Assembly (NCBI RefSeq): GCF_007995015.1
Contig: NZ_VORB01000005.1
Coordinates: forward strand, 62,001 to 126,000
Direction of reading: 5' to 3'
Origin: Luteibaculum oceani
Lineage (GTDB): Bacteria > Bacteroidota > Bacteroidia > Flavobacteriales_D > Luteibaculaceae
DNA: 64,000 nucleotides
Shown: piece after piece, positions 27,370 to 37,258 of the stretch
How positions within the stretch are numbered: position 1 is the first letter of the stretch
How the letters are laid out: each line of letters begins with the position of its first letter
Position numbers and translations under genes: made by a program
Notes under the pieces: generated by a model
Databases searched by the model: none
What the model saw: only the letters and a program-made list of their open reading frames with translations
What the model was told of the DNA's origin: nothing

Positions 27370-28640
27370 TAAATTTTTTGAAGTGCGTTTTTAATCGATC
27401 CGTAAACCGTATCCAACTGCTCGTTTGAAATAATGTATGGAGGCATGATATAAACCGTATTTCCAAGCGGTCTTAATAACACTCCATCGGCGATAAAGCT
27501 CTTTTTAAGTTGCTCCTTTATATCTGAAAAATACCCCTCCGATTTATCTTGAACATCAAACGCCAAAATGGTTCCGCGCAACCTAATATTCTTAACCTTA
27601 TTAAATTGGGTTAACTCCGGAATAAAGCCTTTGTGCTTATTTTCTATACGTTCCCAGTTCTTCTTAGTTTCTCCACCAGAAAGTATTTCAAGGGTTTTAT
27701 TAGCCGCAGCACAACCTACAGGATTGGCAGTATAACTATGACCGTGATAAAAGACTTTATCTACCTGATCATTGTTAAAGGCCTCGGTAATTTTTTTATT
27801 GGCCAGTGTAAGACTCAGAGGCATAAAACCTCCTGTTAAACACTTAGAAACCGCCATTAAATCTGGTGCAATCTCGAGGTGGTCGGTGGCAAACATTTTA
27901 CCTGTCCTACCAAAGCCGGTCATAACTTCATCGGCGATACAAATAGTTCCGTATGACTTAGCAATGTTCATCAACTCGGCCAAAAATTCTGGAGAATACA
28001 TTTTCATACCACCCGCTCCCAGTACTAGGGGTTCAAAGATAAAAGCAGCTATATCCTTACTGGAAACTAATTCGGTAAAACCCTTTTTTAATTCCTCAAA
28101 ATTCTCTTCAGTGGGAACTTCTATTTGATGAACTTGGAATACAAAATCTTCGAAAGGCTTAAAGAATGTCCCTTTTTGGCCAACAGCCATTGCTCCGAAG
28201 GTATCCCCGTGGTAGGCATCCTTAAAACTTACAATACCCTTTCTCGGAGACCCTAAATTTGAAAAGTACTGTATTGCCAATTTTAACGCTACCTCAACAG
28301 CAGTACTTCCATTATCAGAAAAGAAAACTTTATCAAATGGATGTTTGGCTATTTCCTTAATGGTTTTAGAAAGTTGGATGGCAGGCTCATGTGTAAATCC
28401 AGCAAAAATTACATGCTCTAAGGTTAGCATCTGCTTGTAAACAGCATCTGCAATTTCCTTATGTGCATGCCCCAAAGGATTCACCCACCAAGAAGAAATC
28501 GCATCGATAAGCCTAGCTCCATTGTCCAATTCCAGATAAACGCCTTCACCTTTGGTAACCACCGGAAGATTTCCATCGGATTTTAGAGGTGAAAAAGGAT
28601 GCCAAACGTGTTTAAGATCCTCTGCCTTTAAATCTATCAT
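27369..28640 (-). CDS. bioA: 7,8-diaminopelargonate synthase (SAM-dependent aminotransferase)
   Basis: 423 residues, class III aminotransferase. HVWHPFSPL near the start and the SSWWVNPLGHAH segment are BioA marks. The PLP site includes ADEVMTGFGRTGKMFA and the Lys in SKCLTGGFMPLS. The substrate-side segment is YHGHSYTANPVGCAAA. It uses SAM as amino donor. It overlaps bioD by 4 bases. Confidence 0.97.
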   Translation of the reverse strand: MIDLKAEDLKHVWHPFSPLKSDGNLPVVTKGEGVYLELDNGARLIDAISSWWVNPLGHAHKEIADAVYKQMLTLEHVIFAGFTHEPAIQLSKTIKEIAKHPFDKVFFSDNGSTAVEVALKLAIQYFSNLGSPRKGIVSFKDAYHGDTFGAMAVGQKGTFFKPFEDFVFQVHQIEVPTEENFEELKKGFTELVSSKDIAAFIFEPLVLGAGGMKMYSPEFLAELMNIAKSYGTICIADEVMTGFGRTGKMFATDHLEIAPDLMAVSKCLTGGFMPLSLTLANKKITEAFNNDQVDKVFYHGHSYTANPVGCAAANKTLEILSGGETKKNWERIENKHKGFIPELTQFNKVKNIRLRGTILAFDVQDKSEGYFSDIKEQLKKSFIADGVLLRPLGNTVYIMPPYIISNEQLDTVYGSIKNALQKI

Positions 28641-29272
28641 AGCTCCTGCTGTAATATGGATGCTCTTACAATTTGTGCTTGCTCCTTAACAAAGGATGCA
28701 TTTAATGGTTTTGCCCAAGGAATTCGGGCAATAATGGGCAACTTACCCATTTCTTCATAAGCCTGCTCAGAACCTTCATTCTGATCGCCCATAATAATTA
28801 GTCCGGCCACATCTATGCTTCTACTTTGAAGCGCGGCAATGGATAAAAGCGTATGATTTATACTTCCCAGATAATTTTTAACCACTAAAAATACCCTAGG
28901 GTTTAACTCTGTGATATAATCTAAATAGGTAAATCTGGTGGTAATGGGAACCATTAACCCTCCCGCACCCTCGATAACCAGGTTATTTTCTGTAGCGGGT
29001 GGATCTAGAAGTTCTCTATCTATCTCTACTTGCTCTAATTCGGCAGCTTTATGAGGCGACATAGCAAACTTTAGGCAGTAACCTTCTGGAAGAACTTTAC
29101 CCTTATTTAGCGTGGCGTGTTTTTTTACAAAAATGCTATCACTATGCTCCAAATCTCCCGCCTGGACTGGCTTCCAGTAATCTGCATCTAAAGCGGTACA
29201 CAGAATAGATGAAAAGACAGTTTTCCCTATACCTGTTCCAATTCCCGTTACAAATAATGGTTTATTGTGCAT
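28637..29272 (-). CDS. bioD: Dethiobiotin synthetase
   Basis: 211 residues, P-loop enzyme. GIGTGIGKTVFS (about 10-21) is the nucleotide-binding loop and VIEGAGGLMVPI (about 99-110) is the family motif. It forms the ureido ring of dethiobiotin with CO2 and ATP. It overlaps bioF upstream by 11 bases and bioA downstream by 4. Confidence 0.97.
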   Translation of the reverse strand: MHNKPLFVTGIGTGIGKTVFSSILCTALDADYWKPVQAGDLEHSDSIFVKKHATLNKGKVLPEGYCLKFAMSPHKAAELEQVEIDRELLDPPATENNLVIEGAGGLMVPITTRFTYLDYITELNPRVFLVVKNYLGSINHTLLSIAALQSRSIDVAGLIIMGDQNEGSEQAYEEMGKLPIIARIPWAKPLNASFVKEQAQIVRASILQQEL

Positions 29273-30350
29273 GTGCCTGTAATATTTTCTTTAGTGAATC
29301 TATTTCAGATTTGGTGTTGTAACTATGTATGATGACCCTAAACCCCTCCATTTGTTCTGGAACGGTAGGATAGCGTATTGGAAAGACCTGTATTTGAGCT
29401 TCTTCCAACGCCTTTTTTATACCATCATGCTTAATTCGGGGGCAAGGTACAAACTGTATTGCACTTAGGCTGTTTGCTTCTCGGTTATTGCCTTCCCCAT
29501 GCCAATAAGCAAGGTTTAATTTCAAATTATCTCTTGCCTTATCTGCCTCAAACACCCGATCTATAGAATTTGCAACAGCTTCTGCAATAACCGGACTCGG
29601 AGCTGTTGTATATATGAAGCTTCGTGCAAAGTTGATTAGGTAATCTTTTAGTAGGTCCGAACCCGAAATAAAAGCTCCTTGAACCCCAAATGCCTTCCCC
29701 AATGGAAAAATGCGGGCGAAAAGGCTGGGATGTTCTTTATAAGCAAAAGAAATTCCTCTACCCTGTGCCCCCGTAATTCCAACGGAGTGCGCCTCATCCA
29801 AAATCAAAAATGCATGGTGCGTTTCACATAAATCTAAAAGTGCCGGTAAGTCTGGACCATCGCCGTGCATTGAGAAAATGCTTTCGGTAACCACATAGAT
29901 GTTATTATACCCAGATTTACCCTTCAAAAGCTGTGCAAGGTGCTGTAAGTCGTTATGTTTAAACTTCAAACTTTGGGCACGAGAAAGCTGAAGACCATCT
30001 CTAATACTAGCGTGAGAAAACTCATCGAACAAGTAAAGATCCCCACGCTGACCAACGGCTTGCAACAAACCTATATTGGCTTGATAACCCGAGTTAAAAT
30101 ACAAAGATGGAGCACCAAAAAAGGAAGAGGCATTTTCCTCTAGTTCCTCGATTTTAGAATAATTACCCGTAAGTAACCGCGAACCTCCAGATCCTAGGAG
30201 CTGATTTCCCGAAAAATGGTTCTTAGCAATCCCCAAGTAATCATTCGAACAAAAGTCTACCCACCCTTTTTTAGGAGGGGACAAAGACCGCAGTAAACCG
30301 AGTTCGGTTCTTTCCTCTAGTCGCTTTCGAATATTTTCTGGAACTGCCAT
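29262..30350 (-). CDS. bioF: 8-amino-7-oxononanoate synthase
   Basis: 362 residues from the ATG at 30350. The ATG at 30380 lies inside the atpC terminator and is rejected. It is a class II alpha-oxoamine synthase: DFCSNDYLGI near the start, GSGGSRLLTGN, DEAHSVGITGAQGRG, and the PLP Lys in FPLGKAFGVQGAF. It joins pimeloyl-ACP or -CoA with alanine. It is the first biotin gene and is separated from atpC only by a terminator. Confidence 0.96.
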   Translation of the reverse strand: MAVPENIRKRLEERTELGLLRSLSPPKKGWVDFCSNDYLGIAKNHFSGNQLLGSGGSRLLTGNYSKIEELEENASSFFGAPSLYFNSGYQANIGLLQAVGQRGDLYLFDEFSHASIRDGLQLSRAQSLKFKHNDLQHLAQLLKGKSGYNNIYVVTESIFSMHGDGPDLPALLDLCETHHAFLILDEAHSVGITGAQGRGISFAYKEHPSLFARIFPLGKAFGVQGAFISGSDLLKDYLINFARSFIYTTAPSPVIAEAVANSIDRVFEADKARDNLKLNLAYWHGEGNNREANSLSAIQFVPCPRIKHDGIKKALEEAQIQVFPIRYPTVPEQMEGFRVIIHSYNTKSEIDSLKKILQAHAQ

Positions 30351-30352
30351 AT

Positions 30353-30387
30353 AAAAAAAAACCCCGTTAGAAATATCCAACGGGGTT
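30353..30387 (-). terminator. Terminator of the atpDC operon
   Basis: AACCCCGTT (30360-30368) pairs perfectly with AACGGGGTT (30379-30387) over 10 bases. On the minus strand it is followed by nine T at once. It sits between atpC and bioF, so some read-through could feed bioF. Confidence 0.9.
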
Positions 30388-30407
30388 AATATACCTTGAA
30401 AAAATAA

Positions 30408-30638
30408 TTACTCTGCGAGAATAATCACCTTGTTTTTCATTACCTCAACAACCCCTCCGTTAATTTCGAAAGTGTTCTTATCGGCGCCTGAAACCTCAAC
30501 AATTCCCTTTTTCAGGGTAGAGATAAGAGGGGCGTGATTATCTAGTATTCCAAGCGATCCATCCACTGCAGGAACTACTACACTTTTGGCTTCGCCTTGG
30601 AATATTTTTTTCTCGGGAGAAATGATCTCGAGTAACAT
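30408..30638 (-). CDS. atpC: ATP synthase epsilon subunit, short form
   Basis: 76 residues. It covers only the N-terminal beta-sandwich (LEIISPEKKIFQGEAKSVVV, GSLGILDNHAPLIS, EINGGVVEV) and stops at VIILAE. The C-terminal two-helix domain of the usual subunit of about 130 residues is missing, so the inhibitory up-state of epsilon cannot form. Short forms are common in Bacteroidota (from memory), so this is probably not a truncation. It is 5 bases behind atpD. Confidence 0.95.
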   Translation of the reverse strand: MLLEIISPEKKIFQGEAKSVVVPAVDGSLGILDNHAPLISTLKKGIVEVSGADKNTFEINGGVVEVMKNKVIILAE

Positions 30639-30643
30639 AATAA

Positions 30644-32263
<1,620 letters not shown>

Positions 32264-32316
32264 CTAAAAAAGCATTGTTTTACTCCATTTAAAACTGGTT
32301 ATTTGCTCTGAATTTC

Positions 32317-33255
32317 ATGAAAATTTACAGAGATCTTTCCGAAACCAAAGGCATAAAAAATCCAGTTATCACAACTGGAACCTTCGATGGTGTGCACGTT
32401 GGCCACCAGAAAATTTTAACGCAACTCATCCACGAAGCTAAAAAAATTGATGGCGAGTCTGTAGTGCTTACTTTTTGGCCTCACCCTAGAATGGTTGTAT
32501 TCCCAGACGATCACAACCTTCAATTATTAAATACAATGGAGGAAAAGGCTCAGCTTTTAGAGTCATTTGGAATAGACCACTTTATTATTTACCCCTTTTC
32601 GAAAAAATTCTCACGCCTCTCGGCCAGAGAATATGTTAAAGACATCTTAGTAGATGGTATCGGTGTGAGCAAAATGGCCGTTGGTTACGACCACCGATTC
32701 GGAAAAAATAGAGAAGGAGATTTTAATACGCTCACAGAACTAGCTAAAGAGTACCAATTTCAGGTACAAGAAATTTCCGCAGAAGACGTAGAAAACGTTA
32801 ATGTTAGCTCTACAAAAATTAGAAAAGCTCTTCTCGATGGAGATGTCTCAACCGCAAAAGCCTATCTAAACTATCACTACTTTCTAAAAGGTAGGGTGGT
32901 AAGCGGAGAAGGTATTGGGAAACAATTAGGCTTTCCGACCGCAAACATTTTGGTTGAAGACAGCTACAAACTAATCCCGAAAATTGGTGTGTATGCCGTT
33001 AAGGTTAACCTTGGAGAACAAGTGTATAAGGGTATGATGAATATTGGGGTTAGGCCCACCGTAGCAAACAATGCCCCAAAAACAATAGAGGTACACCTTC
33101 TAGATTACAACGGTGATTTGTATAACCAAGAAATAAAAGTTTCCTTTATCCAGAGACTGCGAGACGAAATTCGTTTTGAAAACGTTTCGCAACTAAAAGA
33201 TCAACTTAATGAAGACAAGAAAAATTGCTTGGAGCTTTTTAGCCTTAATCCTTAG
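32317..33255 (+). CDS. ribF: Bifunctional riboflavin kinase/FAD synthetase
   Basis: 312 residues. The N-terminal FAD synthetase domain has TTGTFDGVHVGHQ (19-31) and the SSTKIRKALLDGD motif. The C-terminal riboflavin kinase domain has GKQLGFPTANI with the Thr-Ala-Asn metal site and GVRPTV. It makes FMN and FAD. Its last 47 bases are also the start of the next gene in another frame. Confidence 0.97.
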   Translation: MKIYRDLSETKGIKNPVITTGTFDGVHVGHQKILTQLIHEAKKIDGESVVLTFWPHPRMVVFPDDHNLQLLNTMEEKAQLLESFGIDHFIIYPFSKKFSRLSAREYVKDILVDGIGVSKMAVGYDHRFGKNREGDFNTLTELAKEYQFQVQEISAEDVENVNVSSTKIRKALLDGDVSTAKAYLNYHYFLKGRVVSGEGIGKQLGFPTANILVEDSYKLIPKIGVYAVKVNLGEQVYKGMMNIGVRPTVANNAPKTIEVHLLDYNGDLYNQEIKVSFIQRLRDEIRFENVSQLKDQLNEDKKNCLELFSLNP

Positions 33256-33805
33256 CACCTTCCCTTTTCTTGTTGATGCGCAAATAGACTATTGCAAATA
33301 CAAGCGAGAAAGCGATTGCATGAGCACTCGGGCTATTAAAATTAAAGCTCGGGACTTAGATGCATACCTTTTCGACCTTGAGAACTACAACGGTAAAGCC
33401 CCCAAATATATCTTTGTTCAAGGCGATTTATCCGATAGTAAAAACGCCGATAACCTCTCGAAATACGAAATCAAAACTCTGGTTCTTCGAAAAGCACGCC
33501 TGACCAAAATCCCAGATTGGGTGTTTGATATTAAAACTTTGGAAACTTTAGATCTTGGCGATAACTACATCGATGAACTAAGCCCAGAAGTTTGTAACCT
33601 ATACGAACTAAAGGAGCTTTATCTCTGGGTTAACGACCTCCATAATTTACCTTTTTGTGTAAATGAAATGGTTAACCTCAGACGAGTGGATATGACAGGT
33701 ATTAAGCTTAATATCGACGATCAAAAGAATCTGACTAACAGCTTTAGAGCCGTTAATTTTATTTTTTCGGAACCCTGCCTTTGCAATTTCGGTGAAGAGG
33801 ATTAG
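33209..33805 (+). CDS. Secreted leucine-rich-repeat protein
   Basis: 198 residues. The signal peptide (KTRKIAWSFLALILSTFPFLVDAQ) is encoded entirely or almost entirely inside the end of ribF, in another frame (33209-33255 overlap). After a Cys-rich segment of about 60 residues come three or four LRR units: IKTLVLRKARLTKIPDWVFD, LETLDLGDNYIDELSPEVCN and LKELYLWVNDLHNLPFCVNE. The C-terminus has a CLCNF end. No sorting domain is seen, so it probably stays in the periplasm or is exported by a simple route. A protein-binding role is likely. It is convergent with, and overlaps by 4 bases, the PAP2 gene. Confidence 0.85.
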   Translation: MKTRKIAWSFLALILSTFPFLVDAQIDYCKYKRESDCMSTRAIKIKARDLDAYLFDLENYNGKAPKYIFVQGDLSDSKNADNLSKYEIKTLVLRKARLTKIPDWVFDIKTLETLDLGDNYIDELSPEVCNLYELKELYLWVNDLHNLPFCVNEMVNLRRVDMTGIKLNIDDQKNLTNSFRAVNFIFSEPCLCNFGEED

Positions 33806-34455
33806 CCTCTACTGAAAGGAATTAGAGGTCTATCCAACCAATTCCCATCCTTTTTTAGCCAATATCTTTCGAAAAAAAGTAAGCAGACCACTGCAATTAC
33901 CGACCCCACCAAAATATCTACCATAAAGTGCTGGGAAATATACACCCTAGAAAATCCTGTAATAGCAGCCATACAAAAGCACAAAAATTTCGCCCACTGA
34001 GGCTTGACCAAAATTGCGAGCATAAAAAATACACTAAAGGCACTCTGTGTATGTCCACTTGGAAAACTGTGATGCCCACGTAATACCACTCCCTCTACCC
34101 AATGGTAATGCTCGTAAATTTGCATCATGTTTTTAGGACGCATAATGCCCGGAAATAAGACCAATTTCCCCAACATGGTTAAAACCCCTGCACTTAAATA
34201 ACCACAAGCAAAAGTTAGGGCTTTACGAGTGGACAGAACTGCACAAAAAAGGGCAACCAGAATAACAGGGATCCATTCACCCAGTTTGGTGATTCGAGGA
34301 AAAGCGTAATCGCCCCAAGTTCCATGAAATTGATTAATCCAAAATTGCCCCTCTAATTTGGGTACAGTAATCACAAATATTAAAACTGCGATGCCCACAA
34401 TGCCATGGGCTAACAAAAAGCCGCTGTGCTTTAATTTATTTAAGCTCAACTTCAT
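33802..34455 (-). CDS. PAP2-family membrane phosphatase
   Basis: 217 residues with about five or six membrane segments. The three phosphatase motifs are present: KLVLFPGIMRP (97-107), FPSGH (131-135) and SRVYISQHFMVD (169-180), with the catalytic His in the last. Family members dephosphorylate lipid phosphates such as undecaprenyl pyrophosphate, lipid A or phosphatidate. It overlaps the prenylglyceryl phosphate synthase gene by 20 bases, which suggests that its substrate may be that product (inference). Confidence 0.92.
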   Translation of the reverse strand: MKLSLNKLKHSGFLLAHGIVGIAVLIFVITVPKLEGQFWINQFHGTWGDYAFPRITKLGEWIPVILVALFCAVLSTRKALTFACGYLSAGVLTMLGKLVLFPGIMRPKNMMQIYEHYHWVEGVVLRGHHSFPSGHTQSAFSVFFMLAILVKPQWAKFLCFCMAAITGFSRVYISQHFMVDILVGSVIAVVCLLFFERYWLKKDGNWLDRPLIPFSRG

Positions 34456-35200
34456 TATGCAACTGGCATTTTATTGATATCTCATTAATTATATTAGGAT
34501 CCTGTTCTATTGCATTACCTATCACCACCAAATGCGCACCTGCGTTCCAAAATTCACTCACTTTTTCCGCAGATTTCACCCCTCCACCAACAATTAGAAA
34601 TGAATCTACCTGCTGCGCTACTTCGCTTACCAAGCTACATGGAACCGTACTTTTTGCACCACTACCTGCTTCTAAGTAAATATGATCCATTCCTAAAAAG
34701 CGTCCTGTTTTTATCCGAGTAAGAATGGCGGATATATCATCGTAGCGCATGCCCTTAGAACCAGAAACTTTTTCCACTGAAGTCTCAATTCCACCGTCTA
34801 GCACCATATATCCAGTTGGATAAATGTCAATGCTTTCTATTTTATCTATCGTTTCAATGGCCTTGGATTGCTCTTGAAATAAATACTTATACCTATCTGA
34901 AGAAATCAGACTGATAAACAACAAGCCATCGAGATACTTGTTTACCTGATTCCATTTCCCAGGAAAACCTATTATAGGTTTGTCACAGCGCTGCTGAATA
35001 AATTTTGTAACCTCTTCAAAATTGTTGCATAGGTTAGAGGATGCTCCAACTAAAACTAGCGCACAAAGCGACTGATTAATAAGGTCTATTTTTTTCCCCA
35101 GTTTACTTAAATCTGTCTCTTTTTCTGGGTCTATTAGAACCGCAAAACTGGGATTTTGAATACTACTTTTTAGGCTTTTAACTCTGCCAGGCATATGCAA
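34436..35200 (-). CDS. Geranylgeranylglyceryl (or longer prenylglyceryl) phosphate synthase
   Basis: 254 residues, a TIM barrel of the GGGPS/PcrB family. FAVLIDPEKETDL (19-31) holds the metal-binding Asp. YLEAGSGAKSTV (about 175-186), IVGGGVKSAEKV (about 207-218) and VIGNAIEQDP are the glycerol-1-phosphate binding loops. It joins a prenyl diphosphate to glycerol 1-phosphate, the committed step of archaeal-type ether lipids; homologues are known in Bacteroidota. Chain length cannot be judged here. It overlaps genes on both sides. Confidence 0.92.
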   Translation of the reverse strand: MHMPGRVKSLKSSIQNPSFAVLIDPEKETDLSKLGKKIDLINQSLCALVLVGASSNLCNNFEEVTKFIQQRCDKPIIGFPGKWNQVNKYLDGLLFISLISSDRYKYLFQEQSKAIETIDKIESIDIYPTGYMVLDGGIETSVEKVSGSKGMRYDDISAILTRIKTGRFLGMDHIYLEAGSGAKSTVPCSLVSEVAQQVDSFLIVGGGVKSAEKVSEFWNAGAHLVVIGNAIEQDPNIINEISIKCQLHNEVELK

Positions 35201-35805
35201 AAATTCTTATGTAGGGCGTATGACACATCAATGTTATCCTTCCCTTTCACCTCGCAAGAAAGGCTTTTTGTATCAATACCTGCAACATCGATTTTAATAT
35301 CCTTAAAAGGCAGATTGCTTCCATAAATTTTAAACACCGCTTCCTTCACCGCCCAGAACAAATCCATCCAAGGCTGTTCTCGATACTTCTCACAAAACTC
35401 AAACTCAAATTCATTTAAAAACTTGTGAGAAATCCGGGTTACCTTTTTATCGTAATGATGGATATCCATACCCAAGGGGTTTTCCCCAAAAGCATATCCA
35501 ACCAACTCTTTACAATGCGAAATGGTAATTTCATAAGGTTGATCTGGTAATTCCGGCTTTCCAGATTCTTGTTTTTGAATGATACCAGAGCTACCAAATT
35601 CTTGGGCGATAAGCCCCAAAACCGAAGCTTTCTGCTTGGTTTTCAGATCCGACTTTACTTTTTTTAACTCCTCCCTTTCCCTAGCTGCCAACCAGGTACT
35701 TAAAAATGAACCATCTGGGGAAAACCTAGAGATGTCATACAATCTAACTTGATGCCGACCTCCGTCTTCAATAAAATGGTTAATATTTTTTATCCCGGTA
35801 AACAT
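35170..35805 (-). CDS. 4'-phosphopantetheinyl transferase (Sfp type)
   Basis: 211 residues. The metal-binding Asp114 lies in LGMDIHHYD and the WAVKEAVFKIYG motif (151-162) holds Lys154 and Glu155. An upstream HCKELVGYAF segment is also typical. It transfers phosphopantetheine from CoA to acyl-carrier proteins. No AcpS is seen in the window, so it may serve fatty-acid synthesis. It overlaps the prenylglyceryl phosphate synthase gene by 31 bases. Confidence 0.93.
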   Translation of the reverse strand: MFTGIKNINHFIEDGGRHQVRLYDISRFSPDGSFLSTWLAAREREELKKVKSDLKTKQKASVLGLIAQEFGSSGIIQKQESGKPELPDQPYEITISHCKELVGYAFGENPLGMDIHHYDKKVTRISHKFLNEFEFEFCEKYREQPWMDLFWAVKEAVFKIYGSNLPFKDIKIDVAGIDTKSLSCEVKGKDNIDVSYALHKNFCICLAELKA

Positions 35806-35822
35806 TTGCTTTATCCATGTGT

Positions 35823-35854
35823 TTTGACTACCTGAAAGTAATAAACTAACTTTG
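35823..35854 (+). promoter_or_regulatory. ahcY promoter
   Basis: TTTG (35823-35826), 20 bases, then TAACTTTG (35847-35854), a perfect -7 box. Its end is 19 bases before the ahcY ATG, so the leader is too short for a riboswitch. Confidence 0.8.
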
Positions 35855-35872
35855 CAAAAATTTATTTATCAC

Positions 35873-37186
35873 ATGAGTGCTACTAAAGTAACTGAAGCCT
35901 ACAAAGTTAAAGATATCTCACTTGCTGCATGGGGCCGCAAAGAAATTCGATTAGCTGAGGCTGAAATGCCAGGTCTAATGTCTCTAAGAGAGGAGTTCGG
36001 AAAAGAGAAACCTCTTGCTGGAGCTAGAATTGCGGGATGTCTTCACATGACTATCCAAACTGCAGTATTAATTGAAACACTCGTTGAACTGGGTGCGGAG
36101 GTTACTTGGTCGAGCTGTAATATTTATTCTACTCAAGATCACGCAGCAGCTGCCATTGCAGAAGCTGGAATTCCTGTTTATGCATGGAAAGGCATGACAG
36201 AAGAAGAATTCGACTGGTGTATTGAGCAAACTTTGTTCGCCTTTAAAGACGGACAGCCACTTAACATGATTCTTGACGATGGTGGAGATTTAACCAACAT
36301 GGTATTAGATCGCTACCCAGAACTAGTTGCTGGAATCCGTGGAATTTCTGAAGAAACTACTACTGGTGTTCTTAGACTTCACGATAGAGAAAAAGCAGGT
36401 ACTTTACCTCTTCCTGCAATAAATATTAACGACTCAGTAACCAAGTCGAAATTTGACAACAAATACGGATGTAAAGAATCCCTTGTAGACGCGATCCGTC
36501 GTGCTACCGATGTAATGATTGCTGGAAAAGTTGCAGTTGTTGCTGGATATGGAGATGTTGGAAAAGGTTCTGCAGCTTCTTTAAGAGGTGCTGGAGCAAG
36601 AGTTCTTGTAACTGAGATCGATCCAATTTGTGCACTTCAAGCGGCAATGGACGGATACGAGGTTAAGAAAATGGATGATGCCGTTAAAGAAGCTGATATT
36701 GTTGTAACTGCTACGGGTAACAAAGACATCATCGTTGGTCGTCACTTCGAAAACATGAAGGACAAAGCTATCGTTTGTAATATCGGACACTTCGATAACG
36801 AAATTGATGTTGCTTGGTTAAAGAATAATCATGGTAATACCATGGACGAGATCAAGCCACAGGTAGACAAGTACACTATCAATGGAAAAGATATCATCCT
36901 TCTTGCTAATGGAAGATTAGTAAACCTTGGATGTGCAACGGGTCACCCATCATTTGTAATGTCCAACTCATTTACCAACCAAACCCTAGCACAAATTGAG
37001 CTATGGAAAAACGCTGGTAAGTACGAGAATAAAGTATACGTTCTTCCAAAACACCTTGATGAAAAGGTAGCTATGCTTCACCTTGCAAAAATTGGTGTTG
37101 AACTTGAAGAGCTTTCTGCAGACCAAGCTAAGTACATCGGTGTTCCAGTAAATGGACCATTTAAGAATGATGCTTACAGATACTAA
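35873..37186 (+). CDS. ahcY: Adenosylhomocysteinase
   Basis: 437 residues from the ATG at 35873, chosen because the promoter lies over the alternative upstream ATG at 35852. The NAD-binding [20 protein letters not shown] and the substrate segments [16 protein letters not shown] and [15 protein letters not shown] are canonical, and the C-terminus ends in PFKNDAYRY as in the family. It splits S-adenosylhomocysteine into adenosine and homocysteine, completing the SAM cycle begun by metK. Confidence 0.98.
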   Translation: MSATKVTEAYKVKDISLAAWGRKEIRLAEAEMPGLMSLREEFGKEKPLAGARIAGCLHMTIQTAVLIETLVELGAEVTWSSCNIYSTQDHAAAAIAEAGIPVYAWKGMTEEEFDWCIEQTLFAFKDGQPLNMILDDGGDLTNMVLDRYPELVAGIRGISEETTTGVLRLHDREKAGTLPLPAININDSVTKSKFDNKYGCKESLVDAIRRATDVMIAGKVAVVAGYGDVGKGSAASLRGAGARVLVTEIDPICALQAAMDGYEVKKMDDAVKEADIVVTATGNKDIIVGRHFENMKDKAIVCNIGHFDNEIDVAWLKNNHGNTMDEIKPQVDKYTINGKDIILLANGRLVNLGCATGHPSFVMSNSFTNQTLAQIELWKNAGKYENKVYVLPKHLDEKVAMLHLAKIGVELEELSADQAKYIGVPVNGPFKNDAYRY

Positions 37187-37208
37187 TATCTAATTTCAAT
37201 ACTTTTAA

Positions 37209-37233
37209 AACCTCCGAGCATTCCTCGGAGGTT
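37209..37233 (+). terminator. Terminator of ahcY
   Basis: AACCTCCGAG (37209-37218) pairs with CTCGGAGGTT (37224-37233) over a 5-base loop, followed by T residues. Confidence 0.9.
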
Positions 37234-37258
37234 TTTTGTTTTAAATAACTAAGAATCA

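Noticed and set aside
30351-30380. Upstream start for bioF
   Set aside because: It lies inside the atpC terminator; the ATG at 30350 fits the family.
35806-35872. SAH riboswitch before ahcY
   Set aside because: The promoter ends 19 bases before the start codon, leaving no room for the aptamer.
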